Part shown: positions 21,600 to 32,350 of the stretch, in pieces
Position numbering within the stretch: the first letter of the stretch is position 1
How the letters are laid out: each line of letters opens with the position of its first letter
Source of the DNA: Hermatobates lingyangjiaoensis
Taxonomy: Eukaryota > Arthropoda > Insecta > Hemiptera > Hermatobatidae
NCBI GenBank assembly: GCA_026182355.1
Contig: JAPFBL010000117.1
Location: 1,107,501-1,171,500, forward strand
DNA: 64,000 nucleotides
Direction of reading: 5' to 3'
The notes under the pieces: generated by a model
What the model saw: the letters and a program-made list of their open reading frames with translations, nothing else
Told to the model about the DNA's origin: nothing
The model's database searches: none
Made by a program: the position numbers and the translations under genes

Positions 21600-24589
21600 G
21601 TTTTTCTATATAAACATGAGTTAGGTAGAATTTAGGACTCCCGATGTAGAATCAATGGGATATGCAATATTTTTACGAGGAATCAGTCAGCATCTGAAAG
21701 TTGATTTTGCTAGTCCCTCAGCTCTCTAAAAAAAATGAATAAAAAAGCCTTGCTTAATAAAAAAACTATTTTGTTTTTTAAAAATTATTATAGCAATTTT
21801 AAAGTTTGAAGCTATTTTTTAGTCATAAATATTAAGGATAATACTGTTAGTAAATGGAAATATGAATTGAAACAATGTTTTTTTTTTATTTTCTTGTAAT
21901 TTTTTTTAGCTAATATTTTTGAAACAGATTCTTTTGAATTGCTTGTTTTATAACAATTCTGTCTCGTATGATGGAACAACTTCATCAAAACATTCTAATT
22001 TTACTATAGAGAGCACCGAATCGTTCTCATTGCTAGTGTAATGTATTTCTTCCAGCAAAACTAGCCTCATGAATTATTCATGGTAAGAAAACCCCCCCAT
22101 GCAAAATTATAACTTTCCTGATAAACTAGACAAGTAGCTTGAAATTGCTAGTTGTTTTGTCATAAAGAACAAAAAAACTCATTACTCATGTTTGAATATT
22201 ACCTAAATACAATGGAGTTTTCATAACAGTAAGAAACGTATATCTGTCATTATGATTTGTTAAAGAGTTCAAAATATAGATTGATTACAGCACATTGATA
22301 GTCAAACAAAAAGGTTCTTCTTAGATAACTTAGACAAATATAATGGTTTCTCGTGCTAGAAGAGGTCATAAAATATATTGTTAATTTTCCCTTAATTTTA
22401 TATTTTTAAATATTAGAAGTTCTAACATATCATGTTAACATTCAAAATTATTATTTTGTTTCATTAACATTTAAAAATCTGGTGTAGTTGAAACTCCAAT
22501 TTACTATAAATAAACATAAGATCACAATTCTTGACAACAATTTATTTTATTTTTTCTAACTATAGTTATGAATTACATATTTTCATTACCTCCATCCAAG
22601 CGATCAAATCAAACCAACAGATGTAATCTCATACTACATATATTTCTTTGAGTCAGGCATCAGTTAAAATTCAGTCATTGTCTTGCAAACATATTCTTTG
22701 CAGTTACTGAAAATATTCAAGGGTTTTTCTCATTATGCTGCTCTCCGTTACACTTAATTACCCAAATTCAATCTCTATAGTTAGTAGAATCTACACAACT
22801 TTGCCAAAAATATAACTTTCATATGATATAACATTACTAAAAACCAATAGGTCACATACACTGTATCGGGCACATTTTGTGTAAATTATAAATTTGATAC
22901 ATCAAAAGCTATGACTTGTAGCGTGCACACAAAAAGTTTTGGATACACACACATCTACACTCACACGAAAACACACAAATCAAAAAGAAGAACATTGGCG
23001 AAATAAAAACTAGTAAATCCTTTAATATATGGAGATTGACTTTTTTCATGATTACTCAACTTTAGTTCTAGTAAAGTAAGGAGCAACCAGTACGACTTCC
23101 TATCTTATGATTATAAGTAAATGTCTTCAGGATTGCAAGAATTCTATGGTAAACGTGTTTACACATCAGATCTTTCACTGCAATTGTGAAATGAAAAGAT
23201 AGTTGTAATAAATAATACTTAGTCTGATTAAATTATTTGATATAGTCTCTAGTGATTACGTATAAAACTGTAAAGAGTAGAAAACAAAGTAGTACATAGC
23301 GTACATGGTTGTGTGTGTGTTTGTGTGTATTTCTAGACATTATGAGGTATCAACGGTAGGTCAGAAAAGAGGACAAAGTGTTCATTAGGAATCGGTCAAT
23401 TTTCAAAGTTTAAAATCAAATTTTCTACCCAACATTTAACCCTTAATTAAAAACTTTTTCATAGAACTATAAAAGGAATGAATAATAATAAATTTTGCAA
23501 TAATCAAAGGTTATATATACACTAAAATATTCAGATATACTACACATAAATATTAGATGACGTAAATATTACAAATAAGGAAATAAGAAAACATACAGAA
23601 GTGTGATATTTAGAAATATAAATATCGCTGAATATAACTGAAAGAATATAAATGTCCACTCTATTGTCTGAAAAATTAAAAATATATCAGAAATTAAAAC
23701 CTCAGAGCAAAGTACAGAATGTACAAGAAGGCTGTATTGAACAGTGATATAATAATCGACATAAAACTACACTAATGAATAGAGAATGCTAAAACACATT
23801 TTTCTTAAAGTACTTAAATAAAAATTAGGAACATTAAATATAAATTTTATTGTTAAGATGACAGATTTAGTTAAATCTATATAATTCTCGATATTTTTTC
23901 TGCATTTCTCATCTTGATTCTTAACTATACTCTCATTTTAAGAAAATAAAAAATACGGCCCTCATTAATACACTGCACTGATTATTGAGTGAAGCTATTA
24001 TTATTTCTTCACTTCGAGTATGACTGTTGATGAAACAGCTTTTACATCCATATATATATATATTCATATCCACTTTCTTTATAGTGCAGTTTTCATTGCA
24101 TTCATTTTGAATTCTCTTTTGAAGAATTTTAGCACTTGAGACAACCTTGAACAAATGGAAATGTAAAACCTGCTTTGTCTTGCAGTTCCACGTCATTGTT
24201 TGTTCTATTGGATAGAATTTGTTGTTGTTTTAATTCTTTTTGAAATTGTTTTCAATCAATTTTCTTAGATACTCGTAGTTATTTTTCTGTAATAATATTC
24301 ATGCTATTACTTATTTTGTCTCCTTTAAATTTATGATTCCTCATTTCGATTACTTCTTACTATGTTTTTATTTCATAATGGCAGTAGCAGAGCAGTAATT
24401 TAGAGTTTCCTGATTGATAAGTTTCATGTGCCAATCAGGTACGACAAATATAATGTTATTTTCAACCTTTAATGGATAATGAATTATATTATTTTCTCTA
24501 ATAAATTTAAAACTCATTATAATGGTTTAATGTTTTTGAAAACATTTTGTGCTTTTGTTTTTTAATAATTTAAAAACAAAATTGGCACA
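21600..24589. other. AT-rich non-coding tract with a dispersed repeat at 22845-22965
   Basis: No gene is seen. The segment 22845-22965 is related, in reverse complement, to 28305-28400: both share GTGTGTATCCAAA, a TACAAG(C/T) motif, and GAT(G/A)TATCAAATT followed by TTWACACAAAA. A small ATCGGTCAATTTTC fragment at about 23392 resembles the GCCAACGTTT-family repeat. Confidence 0.5.
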
Positions 24590-27065
24590 CAGTTGAATGA
24601 GTAATTATACTATGACGACATTGATGAGAACTGCTAATAGACGATTAGCAGTTGAATGAGTAATTATACTATGACGACATTGATGAGAACTGCTAATAGA
24701 CGATTAGCAGTTGAATGAGTAATTATACTATGACGACATTGATGAGAACTGCTAATAGACGATTAGCAGTTGAATGAGTAATTATACTATGACGACATTG
24801 ATGAGAACTGCTAATAGACGATTAGCAGTTGAATGAGTAATTACACTATGACGACATTGATGAGAACTGCTAATAGACGATTAGCAGTTGAATGAGTAAT
24901 TATACTATGACGACATTGATGAGAACTGCTAATAGACGATTAGCAGTTGAATGAGTAATTATACTATGACGACATTGATGAGAACTGCTAATAGACGATT
25001 AGCAGTTGAATGAGTAATTATACTATGACGACATTGATGAGAACTGCTAATAGACGATTAGCAGTTGAATGAGTAATTATACTATGACGACATTGATGAG
25101 AACTGCTAATAGACGATTAGCAGTTGAATGAGTAATTATACTATGACGACATTGATGAGAACTGCTAATAGACGATTAGCAGTTGAATGAGTAATTATAC
25201 TATGACGACATTGATGAGAACTGCTAATAGACGATTAGCAGTTGAATGAGTAATTATACTATGACGACATTGATGAGAACTGCTAATAGACGATTAGCAG
25301 TTGAATGAGTAATTATACTATGACGACATTGATGAGAACTGCTAATAGACGATTAGCAGTTGAATGAGTAATTATACTATGACGACATTGATGAGAACTG
25401 CTAATAGACGATTAGCAGTTGAATGAGTAATTATACTATGACGACATTGATGAGAACTGCTAATAGACGATTAGCAGTTGAATGAGTAATTATACTATGA
25501 CGACATTGATGAGAACTGCTAATAGACGATTAGCAGTTGAATGAGTAATTACACTATGACGACATTGATGAGAACTGCTAATAGACGATTAGCAGTTGAA
25601 TGAGTAATTATACTATGACGACATTGATGAGAACTGCTAATAGACGATTAGCAGTTGAATGAGTAATTATACTATGACGACATTGATGAGAACTGCTAAT
25701 AGACGATTAGCAGTTGAATGAGTAATTATACTATGACGACATTGATGAGAACTGCTAATAGACGATTAGCAGTTGAATGAGTAATTATACTATGACGACA
25801 TTGATGAGAACTGCTAATAGACGATTAGCAGTTGAATGAGTAATTATACTATGACGACATTGATGAGAACTGCTAATAGACGATTAGCAGTTGAATGAGT
25901 AATTATACTATGACGACATTGATGAGAACTGCTAATAGACGATTAGCAGTTGAATGAGTAATTATACTATGACGACATTGATGAGAACTGCTAATAGACG
26001 ATTAGCAGTTGAATGAGTAATTATACTATGACGACATTGATGAGAACTGCTAATAGACGATTAGTAGTTGAATGAGTAACTATACTATGACAACATTGAT
26101 GAGAACTGCTAATAGACGATTAGCAGTTGAATGAGTAATTATACTATGACGACATTGATGAGAACTGCTAATAGACGATTAGTAGTTGAATGAGTAATTA
26201 TACTATGACGACATTGATGAGAACTGCTAATAGACGATTAGCAGTTGAATGAGTAATTATACTATGACGACATTGATGAGAACTGCTAATAGACGATTAG
26301 TAGTTGAATGAGTAATTATACTATGACGACATTGATGAGAACTGCTAATAGACGATTAGTAGTTGAATGAGTAATTATACTATGACGACATTGATGAGAA
26401 CTGCTAATAGACGATTAGCAGTTGAATGAGTAATTACACTATGACGACATTGATGAGAACTGCTAATAGACGATTAGCAGTTGAATGAGTAATTATACTA
26501 TGACGATATTGATGAGAACTGCTAATAGACGATTAGTAGTTGAATGAGTAATTATACTATGACGACATTGATGAGAACTGCTAATAGACGTTTAGCAGTT
26601 GAATGAGTAATTATACTATGACGGCATTGATGAGAACTGCTAATAGACGATTAGTAGTTGAATGAGTAATTATACTATGACGACATTGATGAGAACTGCT
26701 AATAGACGATTAGCAGTTGAATGAGTAATTATACTATGACGACATTGATGAGAACTGCTAATAGACGATTAGTAGTTGAATGAGTAATTATACTATGACG
26801 ACATTGATGAGAACTGCTAATAGACGATTAGTAGTTGAATGAGTAATTATACTATGACGACATTGATGAGAACTGCTAATAGACGATTAGCAGTTGAATG
26901 AGTAATTACACTATGACGACATTGATGAGAACTGCTAATAGACGATTAGCAGTTGAATGAGTAATTATACTATGACGACATTGATGAGAACTGCTAATAG
27001 ACGATTAGCAGTTGAATGAGTAATTATACTATGACGACATTGATGAGAACTGCTAATAGACGATT
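24590..27065. repeat. Satellite array: 42 copies of a 59-bp unit
   Basis: The unit starts CAGTTGAATGAGTAATTATA and then runs through CTATGACGACATTGATGAGA to ACTGCTAATAGACGATTAG. GTAATTA recurs every 59 bp from 24601 to 27020 without an indel, giving 42 units, the last lacking 2 bp. Most units are identical. Variants are TTAGTAG for TTAGCAG (units beginning near 26076, 26194, 26312, 26371, 26548, 26666, 26784, 26843) and ACACTATG for ATACTATG (24837, 25545, 26430, 26902). Each unit holds a 10-bp perfect hairpin, AACTGCTAAT/ATTAGCAGTT, with loop AGACG. It is not a CRISPR array: there are no unique spacers. Low divergence indicates recent amplification or homogenisation. Confidence 0.97.
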
Positions 27066-30000
27066 TCTCATTCGTATTTTAAATCTTTGCTCAAATTCAG
27101 CTATCTAATTTAAAATCTAGTTTCATATAAGATAAATATAATTTTTATGTTATAAAAGTATTGAATTTAACGATGATAATTTTTGGTTTAGTTTTGTTTT
27201 ACTTTTTATCCTTAATTTCAAGACCAAAATCTAATAATACATCTTAAAAATTGAGTGGAATCTAAATAAATCATTGTTACTATTTCAAAAATAGTTAATT
27301 TAATATATTTTTTTTAAAATGGTATGACCCTTTGCACAAAAATTATTGAATTTTCAATTAAATTTTAGTTGTCACATGTGTTGGTAAAGCTTTTTATTGT
27401 TTTATTAATCATTTCCTTGTTCGTTCATATCACTCTCATGAATCTGTTATTTGTGTTTATGTATTCATTTTCAAATGTATTTACATTAAACTTCTTATTT
27501 TAATGCCTCATTCTTTATGAGTTATAACATTTAACACTTTCGACATCTTCAATTTGTTAGATATTAAAAAATAAACATATAAAGATAATACAACAAAGGG
27601 ACTCAACACACCTGAATAAACACGATTTAAATCTGCTTTAAGTAGTAGTAATTATTAATTTTTTTCTGTAATTAATCTGACTTTGCTCATTGTTTACATA
27701 TAGTATTTTAATTTCTGTTTCACCCATGTTAGTCTTTTGCCATAACTATTGTTTCATCATAATTACATATATGTGCTCCATTGAAACGTTGATTGGCTAA
27801 TGTTGTAGCATCACTCTTATTCCATCTATTTGAAAGACTGTGTTGATATATTCTTTCCTTCAAAAATCCGTTGTGCTTTTTATCTCTATTCTCACATTTA
27901 ATAGCGCCATTAATATTACCTTGCAAGAGTTTTAGTACTGTTTCTTCCAAGTTAAAAAGAAAAAAAATAAATTCACGTTTTACTTATTATAAAATGTGAA
28001 GTCAACTTCTAGTATATTTAATTTGATCATATTTTTAAAATATTCGACAACACCATCTACAAGTGAAAATTAAAAAATGTTTCTAAGCTTCATAGATAGT
28101 TAGAATATCATTGATACGTTCTATAAGTTTCTTAAGATATTTATTCTAAAACATTTATATAAACATACCGTAAGTAATTTCTGTGATATCGATTTCACTT
28201 TTTACATTACTGTAATATAAGTTTACGAATTTCCATGTTTTGAAAATATCAAATTTCATTTTTAACGTTTTTTCTTAGACCTCTATGTTTTTTTGCATGA
28301 GTGGATTGATGTGTGTATCCAAATGTTTGATGGTAAGATACAAGCTGCACCATTAGATATATCAAATTCATATTTAACACAAAAAGTGACTCTGTATTAT
28401 AGACGAGCCGTATTATTCATGGTCTTATGACATCATGTAGAATTCACTTTCTCCACTAAAATGTGACAAAAACTAAAAACTATTTCCCTATAACCTACTA
28501 ACTATCGTGTATAAATAATGTAAGATATGATAAAACTGATAAACATATTAATCAGTGTTAATACGACTGCAAATAACAAAATAATCAAAAGAAGTAGTAA
28601 AAGTTGTACTGCATATGCTACAGGTAGTCTTCAAGAAAATGTCCTATAAATCATATGGTATTGATTAGTTGCGGATGTCTAACTGGATACTCTAAATACA
28701 CAAGATATGCAGATGGCCTTGTTGTTCTAATCAAAAATGCATGCTCCCTTATTGTTAAATGATCGATGAAGAAGAAATTTCTGGATATAGTTCAGTTAAA
28801 ACTATCGCTATAAGTTTCTTAAGAAAAAAAAGCTTGGTCGTAGAGACATCTAATTTAGTATTAAAAATACTAAATTACAAATTTTAGTAATATACAAAAA
28901 CGATGCAGTCTCTTTAGGTAGAACACTTCACTAAAAAATCCATACACCATATACGTTGGCTATGGTCACAAAAACGATATTTTTCTGTATTAGATTATCT
29001 GACAAATCATAAGTCCTTAACACCAAATGTAGATTTGAGCCTATACAAAATACTACTCTACTTTGATAAATTTGTGTGTATCGGTTTTAAAATGAAGTAT
29101 TTACCCAATATATCCTTAATATGTTCATTAAAGAACTTATAATCTTAAATGCAAGGAAATTGTTGGTACCATAGACGTCATACTTACTGAAAAAGTGTTG
29201 TAGCTTCTCGACTAACTTCGTACATTGTACGACGTTGGTGGATTTAAGAATCTCACTGTTTATGGGTAATATCGAAGCATTTATAAGCTACTTATCGTTC
29301 TTTATGGTAAGGAGATTAATAATTTTAAACCTCCTCAACGGTCATAAAATAAAACGGATAACAGGAGGAATACAACTTGCTCTACCATCCGCCTAGAAAT
29401 GTTGTTAAATATACCCCATTATTAGATATTCTTTTTAGAAAAGAAGAAAATTGCGCTTTTTTTTGAGATTGCTACAAAATGATAATGCCTACATAAGAGA
29501 AAAACTGTTCAACAAATTAATGTAATGAATTTTTAATTTTTTACATCAAGTAGTTCATTACAATACACCTAGCTGAGTAGTTTGCAGGGAGATATTGAGT
29601 GCTGAAATATGCTCTCTTGAATTAGAAGCTTCTACCTGGTATGTACGTGAGTCAGGATAACTAATACAACTCGTAAAAATAAGTAAACTCACCAGTTCAT
29701 AACCGAAGACAGAAAAAGAAACTGAAATGAGGAATCTACAAGTAATGAAACGAAAGAAATTAATGAATCGATGGTCTATGAGTTTGATAACACAATACTA
29801 GAGACTTTCACTTTCTGTTCACTGGATAAACACAGTAACAAAGAAAAAAAATCAAAACTGAAATGATTGCTAACAAGTTTATTTTTTTAGAAACTTGATT
29901 GTAGATCACTCTATATTTATTTGACGTAAAAACAGTTTTGACTTAATCCTATTATTCTTTAAATAAACGCCCGTAAAAGAAGTTTTTAAAAAAAAGTGAT

Positions 30001-31680
30001 ATAATATTTTCACATTTGTTATAAAAATATAACAACTTATGTGTAAATATTATGAATATTTATTATATTATGATTCATATAATTAATTTTACACTAAACG
30101 ACTTGACAATAAAATGTTTTTTTTGGGCTCTATTATGCTCAAATATGAAGAATTTCTATATAATATTACAATTTTAATTGCCAATTTAAAAATAAACTTA
30201 CAACTAATATATGGATGGTTTTATATTTAACTATTTATTTAACTATTCATTAACAATGAACTGAACAAATCTAAATATTGACAAATAGATATTAACAACA
30301 GTTTTTTAAACGATATTTTTGTTCTTTCACAGTTTCAACATTTATGATATTTTTATTAATAAAATATTATTTATTTCAATTTCTAGATCGGCAAGGACGA
30401 TGAAAAAAAATATTGATCTTGTTCCGATATTTAGGACAAAAAGATTTTTCTATGAACTACTGCAAATATATTTCCTATTTATTGTTGTAGAATATATTTT
30501 TTTCCATTTGTAATTGCATCAATGCATAATAAAGTAATACAAAATCGAAATATTATATAAGCCGTTATTATTTTAAAAATTATTACCAACACAGATAATA
30601 TCTAGTTACAGTACTAAAGGATAGGAAAAGACCAGGTAAATGTATGCATACGTACATTGAAGAGTTGGTGTTTGATAAGGAAAGTTGTACATTGATGGGG
30701 CAATTTATGTTGGTAATGGGATTTGTTTGAGATTTAGAGGGGTGTTGGAGCATTTTATTACTGGCTATATTTTGAATCGACATCTGCGTGGCCAGTTATG
30801 CTATTGAGATAAGACAAGGAGGAGGATAGACTGAGACAAAGAGGCCGGAATTGAGCAATTCTCTACCTAAGCTGATATATTATCGTGCATTCCACCCTAG
30901 CTCTGTTATTTCTGCTATTCACCGTTCTGTCACTTAGCTTTCTTCTACAACAACCCGGATAGAAATTGATTCTTCCATCCATACAATTATGTATAGAGTT
31001 ATATTCATAATGACTGTATAGATATAAATTTATAATAAAAAAAAATTGCATCTGGTTTTCCTGAACTCTATATGGTTGAGTTTTAAAGCTTAACCAAATG
31101 CATGCTCATTTATTAGAAATGTATTCAAACTAAAGAATTTATTAAATGAATAGTACACATGGATTCCTGTTGAGTGTTCAAACGTGAAATGTCTGAAATG
31201 TTTGACCTTTTTTGCTAGACAGGACATAGTTTGGGTTAGGGTGCAGTGATCGTCCTACGAGAGACACACATAGACAAAAAATTATCCTTTTTGTTACCAT
31301 AAAACAAATACTCTTCTTTGGGAGCTCTAAATTTGGACTAACTCAAGTGTACTTACAGTAGCAATCTATAACAAGTACTTTACAAAATACATGTTCGGAC
31401 CGACTGACTAACCTCATTCTCTTCTAGAGATGAAGTATTCGATTTTTTTACATTTTCCGCATCAATATATAGAAGATCAGAGTATGTACTTAACCCAGGA
31501 TCTACCAGGCCAGAGATGAGCACATAAGACACTGGTATATCCTGGCCTACAAGGCAGGTAGCTTTTGGTTATCAGGTTTTGCTAAAGTTCTGCTATTACT
31601 GAAACAAGTGTACGTTTCATGTTACTAAAATCGTAGGTTGCAGTGAAGTTGAGTACGATGTCTTCAACAAACATTCCCTT
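27066..31680. other. AT-rich non-coding tract
   Basis: No gene is supportable. A copy of the dispersed repeat described at 22845 lies at 28305-28400. The patch 30600-30890 is less AT-rich and has a 66-codon frame but no recognised motif. An inverted repeat, CCAGGCCA...TCCTGGCC, is seen at about 31505-31548. Confidence 0.55.
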
Positions 31681-31683
31681 CAC

Positions 31684-31690
31684 CAAGGCA

Positions 31691-31756
<66 letters not shown>
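31684..31756. repeat. (TA)n(TG)n microsatellite
   Basis: A ~45-bp TA run turns into a ~20-bp TG run. It abuts the PLE terminus that follows. Confidence 0.9.
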
Positions 31757-31759
31757 AAC

Positions 31760-31884
31760 AAGATTTTACAATGAATTGAAAGAACAATCAATGTTTAAAC
31801 CACGAAAAGAAATGGGAAAAAAGACTAAGCTCTTTCAACCGTAACAACTAGTCTTCATCAGAGTCTAAAACCCAACACGAGGGA

Positions 31885-31888
<4 letters not shown>
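31760..31888 (-). mobile_element. Solo PLE terminus, CCACAATAAG family
   Basis: Same layout as the 15.1-kb mini-element: CAATGTTTAAACCACGAAAAG, then the hammerhead-like core, then AGTCTAAAACCCAAC. It is bounded by the (TA)n(TG)n tract and a second (TA)n at 31889-31917. It lacks the inverted repeat end and a visible target-site duplication. Confidence 0.7.
31823..31865 (-). ncRNA. Candidate hammerhead ribozyme
   Basis: Minus strand: stem I GACU (31862-31865), CUGAUGA (31855-31861), extra A, stem II GACU/GGUU (two wobbles), GAAA, 2-bp stem III (A-U, G-C, loop AG), cleavage U at 31827, then stem I AGUC (31823-31826). Every core residue is canonical, and stem I closes with 4 perfect pairs. Confidence 0.65.
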
Positions 31889-31917
<29 letters not shown>

Positions 31918-31920
<3 letters not shown>

Positions 31921-32110
31921 TATAAGTGGGCGGCAGGTCTTCTTGGATACAGATTGAATTGAAATGTGCAGCAGCCTCTGCATTGACAACCTTTTTACTG
32001 ATAGCCTCTATTTTTCGTACAATCGTCCTTTGCTCTAGAGGTAATTTCCATAAGTAGTTGGCCAACGACATGTAGACAAACAAGGTAAACAACTGATAAA
32101 ACTAAATGAC
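31918..32110 (-). repeat. PLE pseudo-LTR: repeated N-terminal coding segment
   Basis: Downstream of the stop codon and hammerhead of the minus-strand PLE, the N-terminal coding sequence starts again: MSLANYLWKLPLEQRTIVRK, then KVVNAEAAAHFNS and DLPPTYTNI, ending at (TA)n. Over 31918-32024 it matches 34679-34783 with only about 3 mismatches. This copy retains the first codons (through EQRT) that the upstream copy has lost. It shows the tandem arrangement typical of PLEs. Confidence 0.85.
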
Positions 32111-32135
32111 TATATTGAGAACACGATACACTAAA

Positions 32136-32180
32136 AAATCACAAGCTTTCGACCATGCATTGGTCATCTTCAGGTTTAAA
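32136..32180 (-). ncRNA. Candidate hammerhead ribozyme in the 3' region of the near-intact PLE
   Basis: Minus strand: CUGAAGA (32167-32173), extra U, stem II GACC/GGUC (loop AAUGCAU), GAAA, then GC and UU. Stem II is perfect and the core is canonical, but stem I has only about 2 contiguous pairs next to the core. It lies between the stop codon at 32351 and the repeated N-terminal segment, as expected for a PLE pseudo-LTR hammerhead. Confidence 0.5.
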
Positions 32181-32350
32181 ATATGTTAAAACTATGTATA
32201 ATATCAATAATAAATAATAAATGAATCTCTAACACTAAACAAAACAGGTGTAACAAAAATATAAAGGGAGAGAATAAAGTACATGAAAGTAAGACAATCA
32301 AAAAAGGAAGAAGGTTATAGTAGGGTTGTAACAACAATCAGGTCGGACCC

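Noticed and set aside
24590..27065. CRISPR-like regular repeat array
   Set aside because: All 59 bp repeat as one unit, with no unique spacers, no cas genes, and in an animal-type sequence. It is a satellite.
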